A stretch of DNA of 56,763 nt from Alphaproteobacteria bacterium (GCA_030614785.1 JAUWTJ010000018.1:1-56763), one strand, 5' to 3'. Counted from the stretch's first letter, positions 38,549 to 49,202 are shown. Notes: generated from the sequence alone by a model not told the origin. A program made the numbers and translations.

Positions 38549-40782
38549 GATTTTTCCGGTACGGTTTTTTTCCAATCAGTCAGGCGCATGGCGTTGAACG
38601 TCACCAATATGGACGACGACGACATGGCAATCGCCGCGATGAGCGGCGTGACCACACCGGCGAATGCGAGCGGAATGGCGATGGAATTGTAGAGCGCCGC
38701 GAGGGCGAAGTTTTGCAGGACAAGGCGGCGGGACTTGCGCGCCACATCAATGGCCTCCAGAACCGGCATCAACGAGCGCCCCTGAAAGATAAAGTCAGCG
38801 GCAACCTGCGAGACATCTGCCGCTGTCGACGGCGACATGGAGACACTGGCAGCCTTGAGAGCCGGGGCATCGTTGAGGCCATCGCCGACCATCAGGGTCC
38901 TTGCACCACCCAGGGCGAGCGCCTCAAGCGCCGCAATCTTGTCGGCGGGCCTGTGAGCCCCTCTGGCATCATCAATGTTGAGCTCCGACGCGATGCGAGC
39001 CACTTCATCCTCTACGTCTCCTGACAGCAGCGTCAAACCAAACCCGCGTTTGGCCAGCGCATCTGTCACGTCTGCGGCATCTGGCCTTGGCTCATCGCGG
39101 AAAGAAAATCTTCGAGCGCCGACGCCGTCAATCGAGACCCAAAGCTGCGTACCCGTTGCGTTTTCCACCTCATCAGCGGACGCACCAACAAAGTCAGCCC
39201 GGCCCAGACGCACCCGCTTGCCGCTGACAAGACCTTGCATGCCTGACCCGGCAACCTCTGAAACCTCTTCGGCCTCGGGCAGCACGAGCCCCCTGGCCTC
39301 ACGAACAAGAGCCATGGCGAGAGGATGGCGGCTACCGCGAGCAAGGGCGGCACCCATCTCGAGGAATTCGGAGGGGATCTCTTCACCTTCGATGAGATGT
39401 GGCTCGCCCAGGGTCAGGGTCCCGGTCTTGTCAAAGACGACGTGATCCACATCGGCGAGGCGTTCCAGCCCGTCGGCAGATTTCAGCAGCACACCGAGAC
39501 GCATGAGACGCCCCGAGGCCACGACCTGAACGACCGGCACGGCAAGGCCAAGCGCGCAAGGACAGGTGACAATGAGGACCGCGATGGCGACCATGAGCGC
39601 GCCGTGCCAGCCTGCGCCAAGCACCATCCACAGGACGAAGGCAGCAAGGGCAAGAATATGAACTGCCGGCGCATAGAATTGCGCGATCCGGTCAGCCAGG
39701 CGCACGAACCCGGCGCGGCCCTGTTCGGCGGCTTCCATGAGGTGCACGATTTCTGCCAGTAAGGTTTCATGCTCGAGCTTTGTGATTTCTATCTGCAGCG
39801 GGCCGGACATGTTGAGGGTTCCGGCAAAGACATCCATTCCGACACCGGCACTGACCGGCAGACTTTCACCGGTCACCAGGGACATGTCGATGTCACTTGC
39901 GCCTTTTACCACAATGCCGTCGACAGGCAGCCGGGCGCCGGCGGCAACCGCGACGCACATGCCCGGGCGGATGGCTTCAATCGGGATCTGACTATGCGTC
40001 CCGTCCGCCTCAACTTTCGTTACCGCGCTGGCGCGCAGTCCCAGAAGATTTTGTGCAGCAGAACACGCCCGCGCACGCATCGACAGATCAAGATAACGAC
40101 CGATGAGCAGGAAGAACAGCAGCGTCACAGAGGCATCGAAGTAAACATCCTCGCCGCCGCGCATGGTCTCAAAGAGGCTCATGCCCGTTGCAAGGATCAC
40201 TGCAAGCGAGATCGGCACATCCATATTCATGGACCGCGCCTTGAGCGCCCTGGCCGCAGATGTAAAAAACGGCGCACCGGAATAAGCCAGGGTCGGCAGG
40301 GCAATCAAGGCAGAAATCCAGTGAAACAGCTCGCGCGTCGCCGGTTCCATATCGCCGGCACGTCCGGACCAGACCGAAACCGACAAAAGCATGATATTGG
40401 CGGCGGCAAACCCGGCAACCGCCATGGCGCGCAACAATCGCTTGCGTGCGGCGTCGTCGACGCCTGTCGCGAGGCCCGGGCTGAACGGCACCGCGTCAAA
40501 ACCAATGCGTTCGAGATGGCCAACGATATCATCGGCGCAAAAATCCTCGCCCTGCCAGCGGACGGTCACCCGTTTGGTCGAAAGATTGGTCCGCGCGTAA
40601 GTGACACCGGGAACCGCGCCAAGACCATTTTCAATTTTTCGCATACAGCCGCCGCAATGCATGCCGGCCACAATGAGACAGAGTTCGCGGCTGTCACCAG
40701 CCTGAGTCAGAAACGGGCCCGCCGGAGCAGCGTCTGGAACACTGTCTAAAACCGGGTCAGGAGCTGGGGCTGCGAGGCTCAT
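38545..40782 (-). CDS. ccoI: CcoI/FixI copper-transporting P-type ATPase
   Basis: 745 residues. It has an N-terminal metal-binding domain with CGGCMRKIENGL, the transmembrane copper site TCPCALGLAVP, the phosphorylated Asp in FDKTGTLTLGEP, the HP motif in RGSRHPLAMA, and GDGLNDAPALKAA. This P1B subclass supplies copper for the CuB site of cbb3 oxidase and does not serve general copper resistance. Context (ccoH upstream, ccoS downstream, both overlapping) supports this. Confidence 0.96.
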   Translation of the reverse strand: MSLAAPAPDPVLDSVPDAAPAGPFLTQAGDSRELCLIVAGMHCGGCMRKIENGLGAVPGVTYARTNLSTKRVTVRWQGEDFCADDIVGHLERIGFDAVPFSPGLATGVDDAARKRLLRAMAVAGFAAANIMLLSVSVWSGRAGDMEPATRELFHWISALIALPTLAYSGAPFFTSAARALKARSMNMDVPISLAVILATGMSLFETMRGGEDVYFDASVTLLFFLLIGRYLDLSMRARACSAAQNLLGLRASAVTKVEADGTHSQIPIEAIRPGMCVAVAAGARLPVDGIVVKGASDIDMSLVTGESLPVSAGVGMDVFAGTLNMSGPLQIEITKLEHETLLAEIVHLMEAAEQGRAGFVRLADRIAQFYAPAVHILALAAFVLWMVLGAGWHGALMVAIAVLIVTCPCALGLAVPVVQVVASGRLMRLGVLLKSADGLERLADVDHVVFDKTGTLTLGEPHLIEGEEIPSEFLEMGAALARGSRHPLAMALVREARGLVLPEAEEVSEVAGSGMQGLVSGKRVRLGRADFVGASADEVENATGTQLWVSIDGVGARRFSFRDEPRPDAADVTDALAKRGFGLTLLSGDVEDEVARIASELNIDDARGAHRPADKIAALEALALGGARTLMVGDGLNDAPALKAASVSMSPSTAADVSQVAADFIFQGRSLMPVLEAIDVARKSRRLVLQNFALAALYNSIAIPLAFAGVVTPLIAAIAMSSSSILVTFNAMRLTDWKKTVPEKS

Positions 40783-41282
40783 GAGCGCACCAGGATGTCA
40801 TGGATAATCTTGCGCTCTTGTCCGGCTGCATCTTTCACTGTGGCCTGCAGCTGCCACTTCCCCTGCAGAGGCAGCTGAGACGCACCGGCGTATTTCCCGT
40901 CGCCCAGGGAGGCAAAGGCGATCTTCTGGTCGATGCCATCATGAACCGACCTGACAAGCAGGCCTTCAATCTCCATTGCATCGAGCGGCCCACCTGCCTC
41001 GTTCTTTATGGTCAGGACAAGGAAGACCTCGTCTTTCGACAGGTTTTGCGTCTCGACGGCGATGGTCCATCCGAGCGCTTTCTGCTCTTCGGCCCTGGCA
41101 ATTTCGACATTATAATCCCGGCCCTTGACGTAGGCATCTTTGGTTTCAACACCTGAAAACGTGGTGATGGCAAACCATGACATTGTGAAATTGGCCCCGA
41201 ACACAATCAGGAAAAATCCGAGGAACCAGACCAGCACCTTGCGACCTGTAAGCGGTTTGACGGGGCGGCGGGTGGTCATCAT
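40779..41282 (-). CDS. ccoH: CcoH/FixH family protein
   Basis: 167 residues: one N-terminal helix (VLVWFLGFFLIVFGANFTMS, then WFAITTFSGVETKDAYVKGRDYN) and a periplasmic beta-rich domain. The YVKGRDYN-type motif is characteristic of FixH. Overlaps of 4 bp with ccoG and ccoI show tight coupling. It is required for cbb3 assembly in the species studied. Confidence 0.94.
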   Translation of the reverse strand: MMTTRRPVKPLTGRKVLVWFLGFFLIVFGANFTMSWFAITTFSGVETKDAYVKGRDYNVEIARAEEQKALGWTIAVETQNLSKDEVFLVLTIKNEAGGPLDAMEIEGLLVRSVHDGIDQKIAFASLGDGKYAGASQLPLQGKWQLQATVKDAAGQERKIIHDILVRS

Positions 41283-42820
41283 TCAGGCCCTCTGAAGGAA
41301 GTTTTTTCGGTGATGGTCTGGCCGGTCACCGGGTCTTGTATCACAAAAACGAGGTTGGCGGCACCGCCCTTGAGCGTGCCTGCAAGGGCCGCGCGCGGCA
41401 GGGAAACATAGAACTTCTCGGCCTTTGTCGCATCGGGACCGACGACGATGGTCAGATCATCCGGAGATCCATGGGTGGCACCTCGGGTCATGATCGCACC
41501 CTCAAGTCCGGTGATAGAAATAGTGAGCTGTCTTGTTTCATGGAGTTTGTTGATGGCGCGCACTGTAAAGCCATTGCGGACAGAACCATCCGAAAGGCGA
41601 ACAAAAACCGGGTTGCGATCGCGTATCAGGTTGGCATCAAGGGTCGAGCGGGTGAAGAGTGTGAGGCTCATAAGAGCCGCGACGCCGATAATGAGGGCAG
41701 CATAGAGAAGGGTTCTTGGACGCAGAATATGGCTTTGGCGCGGCTCGCCCTTCGCCAGTCTTTCCAGATTGGCCTCACTCTCATAGTCTATGAGCCCACG
41801 CGGGCGCCCGACCTTTGCCATGATGGCATCACAGGCATCGATGCACAGCGCGCACTGAATGCATTCAAGCTGGAACCCGTCGCGAATATCAATCCCCATG
41901 GGGCAGGCCGCAACGCACTGGCGACAGTCGATGCAATCACCGCGCCCCTCCCAGCCCGTGCCCGCCTTGTGAGGGCCACGCGACTCGCCGCGATAGTCCC
42001 GGTAGGAGATCGCCATGCTGTCTTCATCGAACATGGCGCCCTGAATCCGCGGCCAGGGGCACATGTAAATGCAGACCTGCTCGCGGGCGAAACCGCCGAG
42101 GAGATAGGTCGTGAAAGTGAAGATCCCCATCGAGAAATAAGCCGTAACCGGCGCTTCAAGAACAACAAGCTCTCGTGCAAGGGTCGGCGCATCGGCAAAA
42201 TAGAAGATCCAGGCGCCGCCTGTTGAAACCGCAATCGCCAGCCAGACAGCGTGCTTGATGAACCGTTTGATGAATTTCGAAGCGCTCAATGGGGCCTTGT
42301 CAAGACGGAGGCGAGCATTGCGGTCACCCTCAACAAAGCGCTCGACATAGATGAAGAGGTCCGTCCACACGGTTTGCGGGCACATGTAGCCACACCAAAT
42401 CCGTCCGGCAACGGAGTTAATCAGGAAGAGCCCGAAGGCTGCGAGGATCAAGAGCCCCGTGATGTAATAGAATTCCTGCGGCCAGATTTCGATGAAGAAA
42501 AAATAGAACCGTTGGGTCTGGAAATCGATCAGCACCGCCTGATCGGGTGCATCGCCCGGCCTCGTCCAGCGCAGCCACGGCGTTACATAGTAGATCAGGA
42601 GGGTGGCGATCATCACCGCCCATTTGATCGATCGGAACCGGCCACTGACTCTTTTGGGGTGGATCTTGACTCGCGCAGCATAGCCTGACCGTTTCGCCTT
42701 GGCGTTGACGGCATCGACTTCAATACGGTGCGGCGCGCCCTTTCTGTCAGCAGGAACGCCAGAGGATTGCAGCGAAGATGGCGTTTCGGTGCCGTCGCCG
42801 CCTGCTGCACTGGTACTCAT
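41279..42820 (-). CDS. ccoG: CcoG/FixG (RdxA) polyferredoxin
   Basis: 513 residues with about five transmembrane helices and a cytosolic ferredoxin domain containing two 4Fe-4S motifs: CIDCRQCVAACPMG and CIQCALCIDACD. Another hallmark is GRIWCGYMCPQTVWTDLF in the membrane region. CcoG acts as a cupric reductase during cbb3 assembly in the systems examined. The C-terminal part is the usual IG-like FixG domain. It precedes ccoH with a 4-bp overlap. Confidence 0.96.
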   Translation of the reverse strand: MSTSAAGGDGTETPSSLQSSGVPADRKGAPHRIEVDAVNAKAKRSGYAARVKIHPKRVSGRFRSIKWAVMIATLLIYYVTPWLRWTRPGDAPDQAVLIDFQTQRFYFFFIEIWPQEFYYITGLLILAAFGLFLINSVAGRIWCGYMCPQTVWTDLFIYVERFVEGDRNARLRLDKAPLSASKFIKRFIKHAVWLAIAVSTGGAWIFYFADAPTLARELVVLEAPVTAYFSMGIFTFTTYLLGGFAREQVCIYMCPWPRIQGAMFDEDSMAISYRDYRGESRGPHKAGTGWEGRGDCIDCRQCVAACPMGIDIRDGFQLECIQCALCIDACDAIMAKVGRPRGLIDYESEANLERLAKGEPRQSHILRPRTLLYAALIIGVAALMSLTLFTRSTLDANLIRDRNPVFVRLSDGSVRNGFTVRAINKLHETRQLTISITGLEGAIMTRGATHGSPDDLTIVVGPDATKAEKFYVSLPRAALAGTLKGGAANLVFVIQDPVTGQTITEKTSFRGPE

Positions 42821-42850
42821 GCTCTCTCCTCGAGCAACGTGTGCGAAATT

Positions 42851-43747
42851 CTATTCACCGCCTCCGAGCGCATGAACGTAAAGCGCCAGCTCCTTGACCG
42901 TCGCATCACCGAGACGCCCCTGCCAGGCTGGCATGACACCGTAGCGCGCTTGCGTAACCGTTTGGGTGATCGCGGCTTCATCGCCGCCATAGAGCCACAG
43001 GGCGTCATTCAGGTTGGGCGCGCCCATAGTCCGGTCGCCCTGGCCGCTTTCGCCATGACAGGCGCTGCACTGATCTTCAAAAACCACGGCGCCGCGCACA
43101 GCCTGCTCGGCGTTGTGCTCACTGGCACTCAGGGACAGGACAAACTGAACCACATCAGAAATATCGGCGGGTTCGAGGATTTCGTCGACACCAAACTTCG
43201 GCATTTCCGAGTACCTTGTGTCATCGTCCTCTTCCCAGCGGATACCGTGAGCGATGGTCTGATAAATGTCGTCGAGGGAGCCACCCCAGATCCAGTCATC
43301 GTCATTGAGATTGGGGAAACCGGTAAAGCCCTGTGCGCCTGAGCCATGGCACGGGGCGCAGTTATCGCCAAAGGCGGCCGCGCCGCCAGCGAGAGAAACC
43401 GCCAGCAGGTCTTCATCGTTCCTGATCTCGGCAAGATCGGCGGATGCAATCCGGTTTTCAAAAATCGCGCGCGAGGCCTCGCTTTTGGCGACTTCGCCGC
43501 GAACCACATCGCGCTGGGAATAGCCGGCAAGGCCTTTGGTGTAGTCCCAGCCATCGCTGGTTGGGAACGGCACAGCTGGCATGACAATCATATAGCCTAC
43601 GGCCCAGATGATGCAGGCATAGAGCGTCCATAGCCACCAGCGCGGCAGCGGCGTATTGAGTTCTTCAATGCCGTCCCAGACGTGACCGGTCGTTTCCATA
43701 CCGCCTGAACCGGAGGCCGCGTCCTTGCTCTTGATTTCATCGGTCAT
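42851..43747 (-). CDS. ccoP: CcoP, dihaem cytochrome c subunit of cbb3 oxidase
   Basis: 298 residues. It has an N-terminal membrane helix (WWLWTLYACIIWAVGYMIV) and two c-type haem sites, CAPCHGSGAQG and CSACHGESGQG, in a tandem cytochrome domain. It carries electrons toward CcoN. The start codon overlaps the ccoQ stop (ATGA). Confidence 0.97.
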   Translation of the reverse strand: MTDEIKSKDAASGSGGMETTGHVWDGIEELNTPLPRWWLWTLYACIIWAVGYMIVMPAVPFPTSDGWDYTKGLAGYSQRDVVRGEVAKSEASRAIFENRIASADLAEIRNDEDLLAVSLAGGAAAFGDNCAPCHGSGAQGFTGFPNLNDDDWIWGGSLDDIYQTIAHGIRWEEDDDTRYSEMPKFGVDEILEPADISDVVQFVLSLSASEHNAEQAVRGAVVFEDQCSACHGESGQGDRTMGAPNLNDALWLYGGDEAAITQTVTQARYGVMPAWQGRLGDATVKELALYVHALGGGE

Positions 43748-43908
43748 TGGATATGGTCCTCATCTTCTTTGAGAGGTAATTGAGCGGCATCCTCAAATCG
43801 CTGTTTGTTGGACGGCCAGAGCGCCCAGGCAACCGCCGACAAAAAGATGGCGACAAGGAGGACGAGTCCCCAAGTCTGAGAAAAGTGTGCAAGGCTATGA
43901 TAGGTCAT
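43744..43908 (-). CDS. ccoQ: CcoQ, small cbb3 oxidase subunit
   Basis: 54 residues, below the size usually listed. Translating the gap between ccoO and ccoP on the minus strand gives MTYHSLAHFSQTWGLVLL, then a single membrane helix ending SAVAWALWPSNKQRFEDAA and an acidic tail. This is the CcoQ/FixQ pattern. The stop overlaps the ccoP start by 4 bp, and it begins 8 bp after the ccoO stop. It stabilises the oxidase in characterised species. Confidence 0.94.
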   Translation of the reverse strand: MTYHSLAHFSQTWGLVLLVAIFLSAVAWALWPSNKQRFEDAAQLPLKEDEDHIQ

Positions 43909-43916
43909 ATTTCACC

Positions 43917-44651
43917 TCACCGATTGTTGCCGTCTTCGTCGGCCCGGTAGAGGTCGAAGTCGACCAGAGTTCCGAGCATCTGAAGATAGGCAATAAGAGC
44001 ATCAAGTTCGGTAACGACATCGGGATTGCCATCAAAATCGCGCATGATAACGCCGGGGTACCGTGCTTCCAGACCTTCGGTGTCGCTGTCGGGATTGGCC
44101 TGTGCGGCAAGATCATCAAGCGCTGCAGCCACCATTTCATCCGAATAGGGAACACCGACAATTCTACTGGCTTTGAGCCGCGCCGTTATCTCCCGGGTGT
44201 CCAGCGCCTTTTTACCAAGGAAGGGATAGCCGGGCATGATGGACTCCGGCACGACCTCGCGCGGATTGCCCAGATGGATGGCATGCCATTCATCGGAATA
44301 CTTACCGCCGACACGCGCCAAATCCGGACCGGCACGGCGCGAGCCCCACTGGAAGGGATGGTCATACATGCTTTCTGCGGCGAGGGAATAATGGCCGTAG
44401 CGCTCGACTTCGGAGCGTAGCGAGCGGATCATCTGCGAGTGACAGACATAGCAACCCTCACGCACATAGACCTGACGGCCTTCGAGCTCGAGGGGCGTAT
44501 AGGGCCGCATGCCATCGACCTTTTCAATCGTACTCTTGATCAAAAAGAGCGGCACGATTTCCACAAGTCCGCCGATCGACACAACGAGGAGGATCCCGAT
44601 GAGGAAAAGGAACGGGCTTTTTTCAAATCTGGTGTGGTCAAATTTTGCCAT
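43917..44651 (-). CDS. ccoO: CcoO, monohaem cytochrome c subunit of cbb3 oxidase
   Basis: 244 residues. An N-terminal membrane anchor ([20 protein letters not shown]) precedes the haem c site [29 protein letters not shown] and [14 protein letters not shown] are strongly conserved CcoO motifs. It lies 13 bp after ccoN. Confidence 0.97.
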   Translation of the reverse strand: MAKFDHTRFEKSPFLFLIGILLVVSIGGLVEIVPLFLIKSTIEKVDGMRPYTPLELEGRQVYVREGCYVCHSQMIRSLRSEVERYGHYSLAAESMYDHPFQWGSRRAGPDLARVGGKYSDEWHAIHLGNPREVVPESIMPGYPFLGKKALDTREITARLKASRIVGVPYSDEMVAAALDDLAAQANPDSDTEGLEARYPGVIMRDFDGNPDVVTELDALIAYLQMLGTLVDFDLYRADEDGNNR

Positions 44652-44664
44652 TGTGATGCCTCCC

Positions 44665-46335
44665 TTACGCCGTGGCCGCTGCGGCAGAAACTGTTACAGA
44701 CTCTGGCAGGGGTTCACCCTCACGGATGTCACCGCGGATGGTTCGCCAGACGTTGTAGGCCATGATCAAGGAACCTGCGACGAAAAGGCCGCCGCCAAAA
44801 GCCCGGATAATGTAATAGGGGTTCATGGCCTCGACGGTTTCGACGAACGAATACTCAAGGAACCCGAGGCTGTCATAGGCGCGCCACATCAGGCCCTGCA
44901 TGATACCGGCAACCCACATCGACGTGATGTAGAAGACGATCCCCGCAGTTGCGATCCAGAAGTGCCACGAGACAAGCTGCAGTGAATAGAGCCGCTTGCG
45001 CTCCCAGAGCCACGGCACGAGACAGTAAATCGCGCCAAAGGAAACGAAGCCAACCCAGCCGAGCGCCCCTGAATGCACATGACCGATGGTCCAGTCCGTA
45101 TAGTGGCTAAGAGAATTCACAGCCTTGATCGACATGACCGGCCCTTCAAAGGTCGACATGCCGTAGAAGGCAATTGAAACCACAAGCATGCGGATCACCG
45201 GATCGGTCCTGAGTTTGTCCCAGGCCCCGGACAGGGTCATGAGACCATTGATCATGCCGCCCCAGGATGGCATCCACAGCATGATCGAGAAGGCCATACC
45301 AACGGTTTGCGCCCAGTCCGGCAGCGCCGTGTAATGAAGATGGTGCGGTCCGGCCCAGATATAAAGAAAGATAATCGACCAGAAATGCACGATCGACAGC
45401 CGGTAGGAGTAGATCGGCCGGTCCGCCTGTTTGGGCACAAAGTAATACATGATGCCCAGAAATCCGGCGGTGAGGAAGAAGCCTACCGCGTTGTGACCGT
45501 ACCACCACTGGATCATGGCATCCTGAACGCCGGACCACATGATCACGCTGTGTGGACTTGACCACGATAGCGGAACGGCAGCGTTATTGATCAGATGTAA
45601 CATGGCAATGGTAATGATGAAGGCCAGATAGAACCAGTTCGCCACATAGATATGCGGTTCGGCGCGGCGCCACAGAGTGCCAAGAAAGATCAGAAGATAG
45701 GTCACCCAGACGATGGTCAGCCAGAGATCCACATACCATTCCGGTTCAGCATATTCCTTGCTCTGGGTGACGCCGAGCACGTAGCCCGTGGCGGCCAGCA
45801 CGATGAAAAGCTGGTAACCCCAGAACACGAACCACGGCGCAATGTCACCGGCGAGGCGGGCCCGACCGGTGCGCTGAACGACATAGAACGATGTCGCGAT
45901 CAGTACATTGCCGCCAAAGGCAAAGATCACTGCCGACGTATGTAACGGCCGGATGCGTCCGAAGCTGAGAAACGAGACGTCAAAATTAAGTGCGGGAAAG
46001 GCCAGCTGCAAAGCCGCCAAAAGCCCGACAGAAAACCCGATAACCCCCCAAAAGACCGAGGCGATGGTGCCGTATTTGACCACATCCATATTGTAAACAA
46101 CGCCGGGCCCGGACAGGACCGTGCCCTGAGGCCGGGCCTTGAAGCGAGCGAGGCCCCACAAGGCCAGCACGCTGGCCAGTGTGAAAACCAGGCCATGAAA
46201 CGCCATGACGGACGACGTCGTGGCATTGGCCAGAGCCAAACCATAAAGGGCGGCGAGAACCGCAAGGCCCATTGCCGCAATCTGCAAGGGGGGTTTTGCT
46301 CCACCGGAACCGGGGTTTTGAGTATTTGTAGTCAT
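44665..46335 (-). CDS. ccoN: CcoN, catalytic subunit I of cbb3 cytochrome oxidase
   Basis: 556 residues with about 12 to 14 transmembrane helices of the haem-copper oxidase superfamily, C-type. [20 protein letters not shown] holds a haem ligand His, [18 protein letters not shown] the CuB His region, [15 protein letters not shown] further CuB ligands, and [12 protein letters not shown] the haem ligands near the end. It is a high-affinity oxygen-reducing proton pump used at low oxygen. ATG 46335 (MTTNTQNP) is chosen; a TTG at 46350 is also open. Confidence 0.97.
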   Translation of the reverse strand: MTTNTQNPGSGGAKPPLQIAAMGLAVLAALYGLALANATTSSVMAFHGLVFTLASVLALWGLARFKARPQGTVLSGPGVVYNMDVVKYGTIASVFWGVIGFSVGLLAALQLAFPALNFDVSFLSFGRIRPLHTSAVIFAFGGNVLIATSFYVVQRTGRARLAGDIAPWFVFWGYQLFIVLAATGYVLGVTQSKEYAEPEWYVDLWLTIVWVTYLLIFLGTLWRRAEPHIYVANWFYLAFIITIAMLHLINNAAVPLSWSSPHSVIMWSGVQDAMIQWWYGHNAVGFFLTAGFLGIMYYFVPKQADRPIYSYRLSIVHFWSIIFLYIWAGPHHLHYTALPDWAQTVGMAFSIMLWMPSWGGMINGLMTLSGAWDKLRTDPVIRMLVVSIAFYGMSTFEGPVMSIKAVNSLSHYTDWTIGHVHSGALGWVGFVSFGAIYCLVPWLWERKRLYSLQLVSWHFWIATAGIVFYITSMWVAGIMQGLMWRAYDSLGFLEYSFVETVEAMNPYYIIRAFGGGLFVAGSLIMAYNVWRTIRGDIREGEPLPESVTVSAAAATA

Positions 46336-46350
46336 CAGGCCGAGCCTCAA

Positions 46351-46766
46351 TGAGATGATCCCTTCTCCGGACCAATGCTATTTTTGAGAAGACCACACGT
46401 CTGCTCTGCATTGCCCTCGCAAGAAGGAAGCCTCCAGTTTATATCTTGTCCAATCTGAGCTAACAGATCTGCCCTGCCAGGCAGATGCGACCAATCAGCA
46501 CGTCATGATCCGCGGAAACGCTTACCTTTGTATGATTCGTTTTATAGCACAAAGAGCCACATCGGATACAATCCAAAGCCGCCGCCGGTTAACCATTGGA
46601 CGATTTCGTCACGAGGAAGAGATTGTGTAATGGAGAGGGGCCACTTATGATGCGATGCAACAACAATAAAGCGCCATACCTCATCGCTGGCCTCGCCGCC
46701 AGCTGTAAAGACCGAAAAACGAGGATGGCCAATAACCTGAAATGCCAGGGAGGCTTTTGATTACCG
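46351..46766. promoter_or_regulatory. 416-bp divergent intergenic region between ccoN and the MoxR gene
   Basis: No gene is supported here. It must carry the ccoNOQP promoter and that of the moxR unit. I looked for the FNR/FixK consensus TTGAT-N4-ATCAA on both strands and saw no good match. The only clear symmetry is ATCTGCC (46467-46473) with GGCAGAT (46480-46486), a 7-bp inverted repeat with a 6-nt spacer, 132 bp upstream of ccoN; it may be an operator or a hairpin. Confidence 0.5.
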
Positions 46767-47723
46767 ATGCTGCCAGAACAGGAAAACAAACTTAAATCCG
46801 TTAAAGACATTACCGATAACCTCGGCTCCGTCGGATATATAAGTACAGACCAGATTTCGACAGCGGTCTATATCGCCCATCACCTGCGCAAGCCCATTCT
46901 CATCGAAGGCCCGGCCGGGGTCGGCAAGACGGATCTCGCGGCCTCGACCGCCAAGTTCCTCAACCTGCCGCTCATTCGCCTGCAATGCTATGAAGGCCTC
47001 GACGAGGGCAAAGCGCTGTATGAATGGAAATATGGCAAGCAGCTGCTTTACACCCAGGTGTTGAAGGAAAAACTGCACGACATTCTGGACGAAGTGGACA
47101 CCATGGATCAGTCCATGGAAAAGCTGCACGACTTTGATGATCTATTCTTTTCCGAGGGTTTCCTGGAGCCACGCCCGCTGCTGACCGCCCTGCGCCAGGA
47201 AAACGGTGCGGTCCTGCTGATTGACGAGATCGACAAGTCGGACGAGGAGTTCGAAGCCTTCCTGCTGGAGATCCTGTCCGACTATCAGGTCACCATTCCT
47301 GAAATCGGCACCATATCAAGCCCGGTGCCGCCGATTGTCATGCTGACGTCCAACAATGTACGGGAAATTGGCGATGCGCTGAAGCGGCGCTGTCTGCATC
47401 TTTATATCTCGTTCCCGGAAGCGGATCGGGAACGGGCGATTGTCGAGGCCCGGGTGCCTGGCATTTCCGACGATCTTCTCAAGCAGCTGGTCAGCTTTGT
47501 TCAGCAGCTCAGGGAACAGGACCTGAAGAAGCTGCCTTCAATCAGCGAGACCGTTGACTGGGCCAAGGTTCTCTTGCTGATGCATGCGGACCGGATCGAT
47601 CCGGAGTTTGTCCGCTCGACGCTCAATGTGCTGCTCAAGTTCGAGACCGACATTGAAGCGGTTGACAACAAGATCATCGAGATGACCCGCAAGGCGAATG
47701 ATCCATCTCCTCTGAGGCGTTAG
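46767..47723 (+). CDS. MoxR-family AAA ATPase (CoxD-like)
   Basis: 318 residues. Walker A is EGPAGVGKTDLAAS, Walker B is AVLLIDEIDKSDEEFEAFLLE, and sensor regions SNNVREIGDALKRRCLHLYI and SETVDWAKVLL match MoxR ATPases. Such ATPases work with von Willebrand factor A partners to assemble or insert cofactors into large enzymes. The VWA partner follows 10 bp later. The CoxD subgroup is best known from CO dehydrogenase clusters, but no molybdenum enzyme is in this window. Confidence 0.93.
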   Translation: MLPEQENKLKSVKDITDNLGSVGYISTDQISTAVYIAHHLRKPILIEGPAGVGKTDLAASTAKFLNLPLIRLQCYEGLDEGKALYEWKYGKQLLYTQVLKEKLHDILDEVDTMDQSMEKLHDFDDLFFSEGFLEPRPLLTALRQENGAVLLIDEIDKSDEEFEAFLLEILSDYQVTIPEIGTISSPVPPIVMLTSNNVREIGDALKRRCLHLYISFPEADRERAIVEARVPGISDDLLKQLVSFVQQLREQDLKKLPSISETVDWAKVLLLMHADRIDPEFVRSTLNVLLKFETDIEAVDNKIIEMTRKANDPSPLRR

Positions 47724-47733
47724 GTACTCTGCG

Positions 47734-49110
47734 ATGGAACGCACGCTGACCAATTTCATCAAGGCTCTGCGGGCCGCCGATATTCCGGTTTCGATCGGGG
47801 AAAGTATCGACGCGCTCAAGACGGTGTCTGTCACCGGCTATGATGACCGCACCTTCATGAAGGATGCGCTGTCGTGCGTGGTCGCCAAGACGCCGGAGGA
47901 AAAGGCGATCTATAATGATCTCTTTGATCTCTATTTCTCCCGCGACACATCGAAGACGGCAATGTCGAATTTCGGTGACGAGGCCAGTGAGGATAGCGAG
48001 GGCGGCGAACCCTCTGAAGGAGAGCCCTCCGAAGGCGGCAATACTGTTGACCAGTTGCGCGAGATGATCGAAGGCAGCGATGCTTCGGCGCTCGCCCGGG
48101 CCATGGAAGTTGCCGCCGAACAGGTCGGCACGGAAAACATCCGGTTTTCCACCCAGCGCGGGATTATGGCGCGGCGGATGCTTGACCAGATGGGCATGCG
48201 CGAGCTGGAAGCCCGCATGATCGAGATGCGCTCCAGTGGAGGCGGCGGCGACAAGGAAGAAGCCGAGGCCCTGTCCCAGATCCGCGATGAGCTGATCCAA
48301 AAGGCCCGCGAATACGTCGAGCAACAATATGCAATCTACGGCGAAGCGGCGACCGAACGCTTCATGGAAGATTATATCCAGCGCGCGCGCCTGACCGAAA
48401 TCGGGCCACACGATATGGACCGGCTGCAAACCATTATTCGCAAGATCGCCAAGCGCCTCGCGGCAAAACATTCGCGGCGACGCAAGCGGCGCAATCGCGG
48501 CCAGCTCAACATTCGCAAGACGATGCGCGAGAACGCCTCGACTGAAGGCATTCCGTTCAAAACAGTGTGGAAGCAGAAGAAGCGCGAACGGGCGAAAGTT
48601 GTTGTCATCTGCGATGTCTCGGGCTCGGTTGCCGCCTACGCACGCTTTCTCCTGATGCTGATTTACGGACTCAACGAAGTGATCCCCGACATCAAGTCGT
48701 TTGCCTTCTCCCACAAGCTGGTCGACATCTCCAGCAAACTGGAAGACAACGAAGTCAAGGAAGCGGTCAAGGAAGTCATCAAGGAAGTCGGCCAGGGTTC
48801 AACCGACTATGGCGCGGCGCTCGGCGCTCTGCAGACGGAGCACTGGAACTGTATTGACCGGCGCACCACTGTGATGATCCTCGGCGATGGCCGCTCCAAC
48901 TACGGCAACCCGCGTATTGATGTGTTGCGCGAAGTACAGGCCCAGGCCAAGAAGGTTATCTGGCTGTGCCCGGAACATCCCTCGATGTGGGGCACCGGCG
49001 ACAGCGAAATCCCGCGCTACAAGCCGTTTACCGACCTGATGCAGCAATGCCGGACGGTGAAGGATCTGGAGCGGGTGGTCGATATGATTTTGGCGAGTTA
49101 TACCGGGTAG
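47734..49110 (+). CDS. VWA-domain (CoxE-like) protein
   Basis: 458 residues. The N-terminal half is a helical CoxE-type domain (FIKALRAADIPVSIGESIDAL at the start) with an acidic low-complexity segment (about residues 85-108, Glu/Ser/Gly-rich). The C-terminal half is a VWA domain with the metal-ion site VICDVSGSVAAYARFLL, and further on TDYGAALGAL and ILGDGRSNYGNPRID. It is the partner of the MoxR ATPase directly upstream. This pair is common in alphaproteobacteria, often away from CO dehydrogenase, with a poorly defined client. Confidence 0.92.
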   Translation: MERTLTNFIKALRAADIPVSIGESIDALKTVSVTGYDDRTFMKDALSCVVAKTPEEKAIYNDLFDLYFSRDTSKTAMSNFGDEASEDSEGGEPSEGEPSEGGNTVDQLREMIEGSDASALARAMEVAAEQVGTENIRFSTQRGIMARRMLDQMGMRELEARMIEMRSSGGGGDKEEAEALSQIRDELIQKAREYVEQQYAIYGEAATERFMEDYIQRARLTEIGPHDMDRLQTIIRKIAKRLAAKHSRRRKRRNRGQLNIRKTMRENASTEGIPFKTVWKQKKRERAKVVVICDVSGSVAAYARFLLMLIYGLNEVIPDIKSFAFSHKLVDISSKLEDNEVKEAVKEVIKEVGQGSTDYGAALGALQTEHWNCIDRRTTVMILGDGRSNYGNPRIDVLREVQAQAKKVIWLCPEHPSMWGTGDSEIPRYKPFTDLMQQCRTVKDLERVVDMILASYTG

Positions 49111-49202
49111 ATCTGCTCCCAGGGGGCAGAACGCCTGAAACATCTTGTGACGGCCAGGGAAAATCGCCAGGATGCGCGCTGTTTCACGTCAACGAGGACA
49201 CC

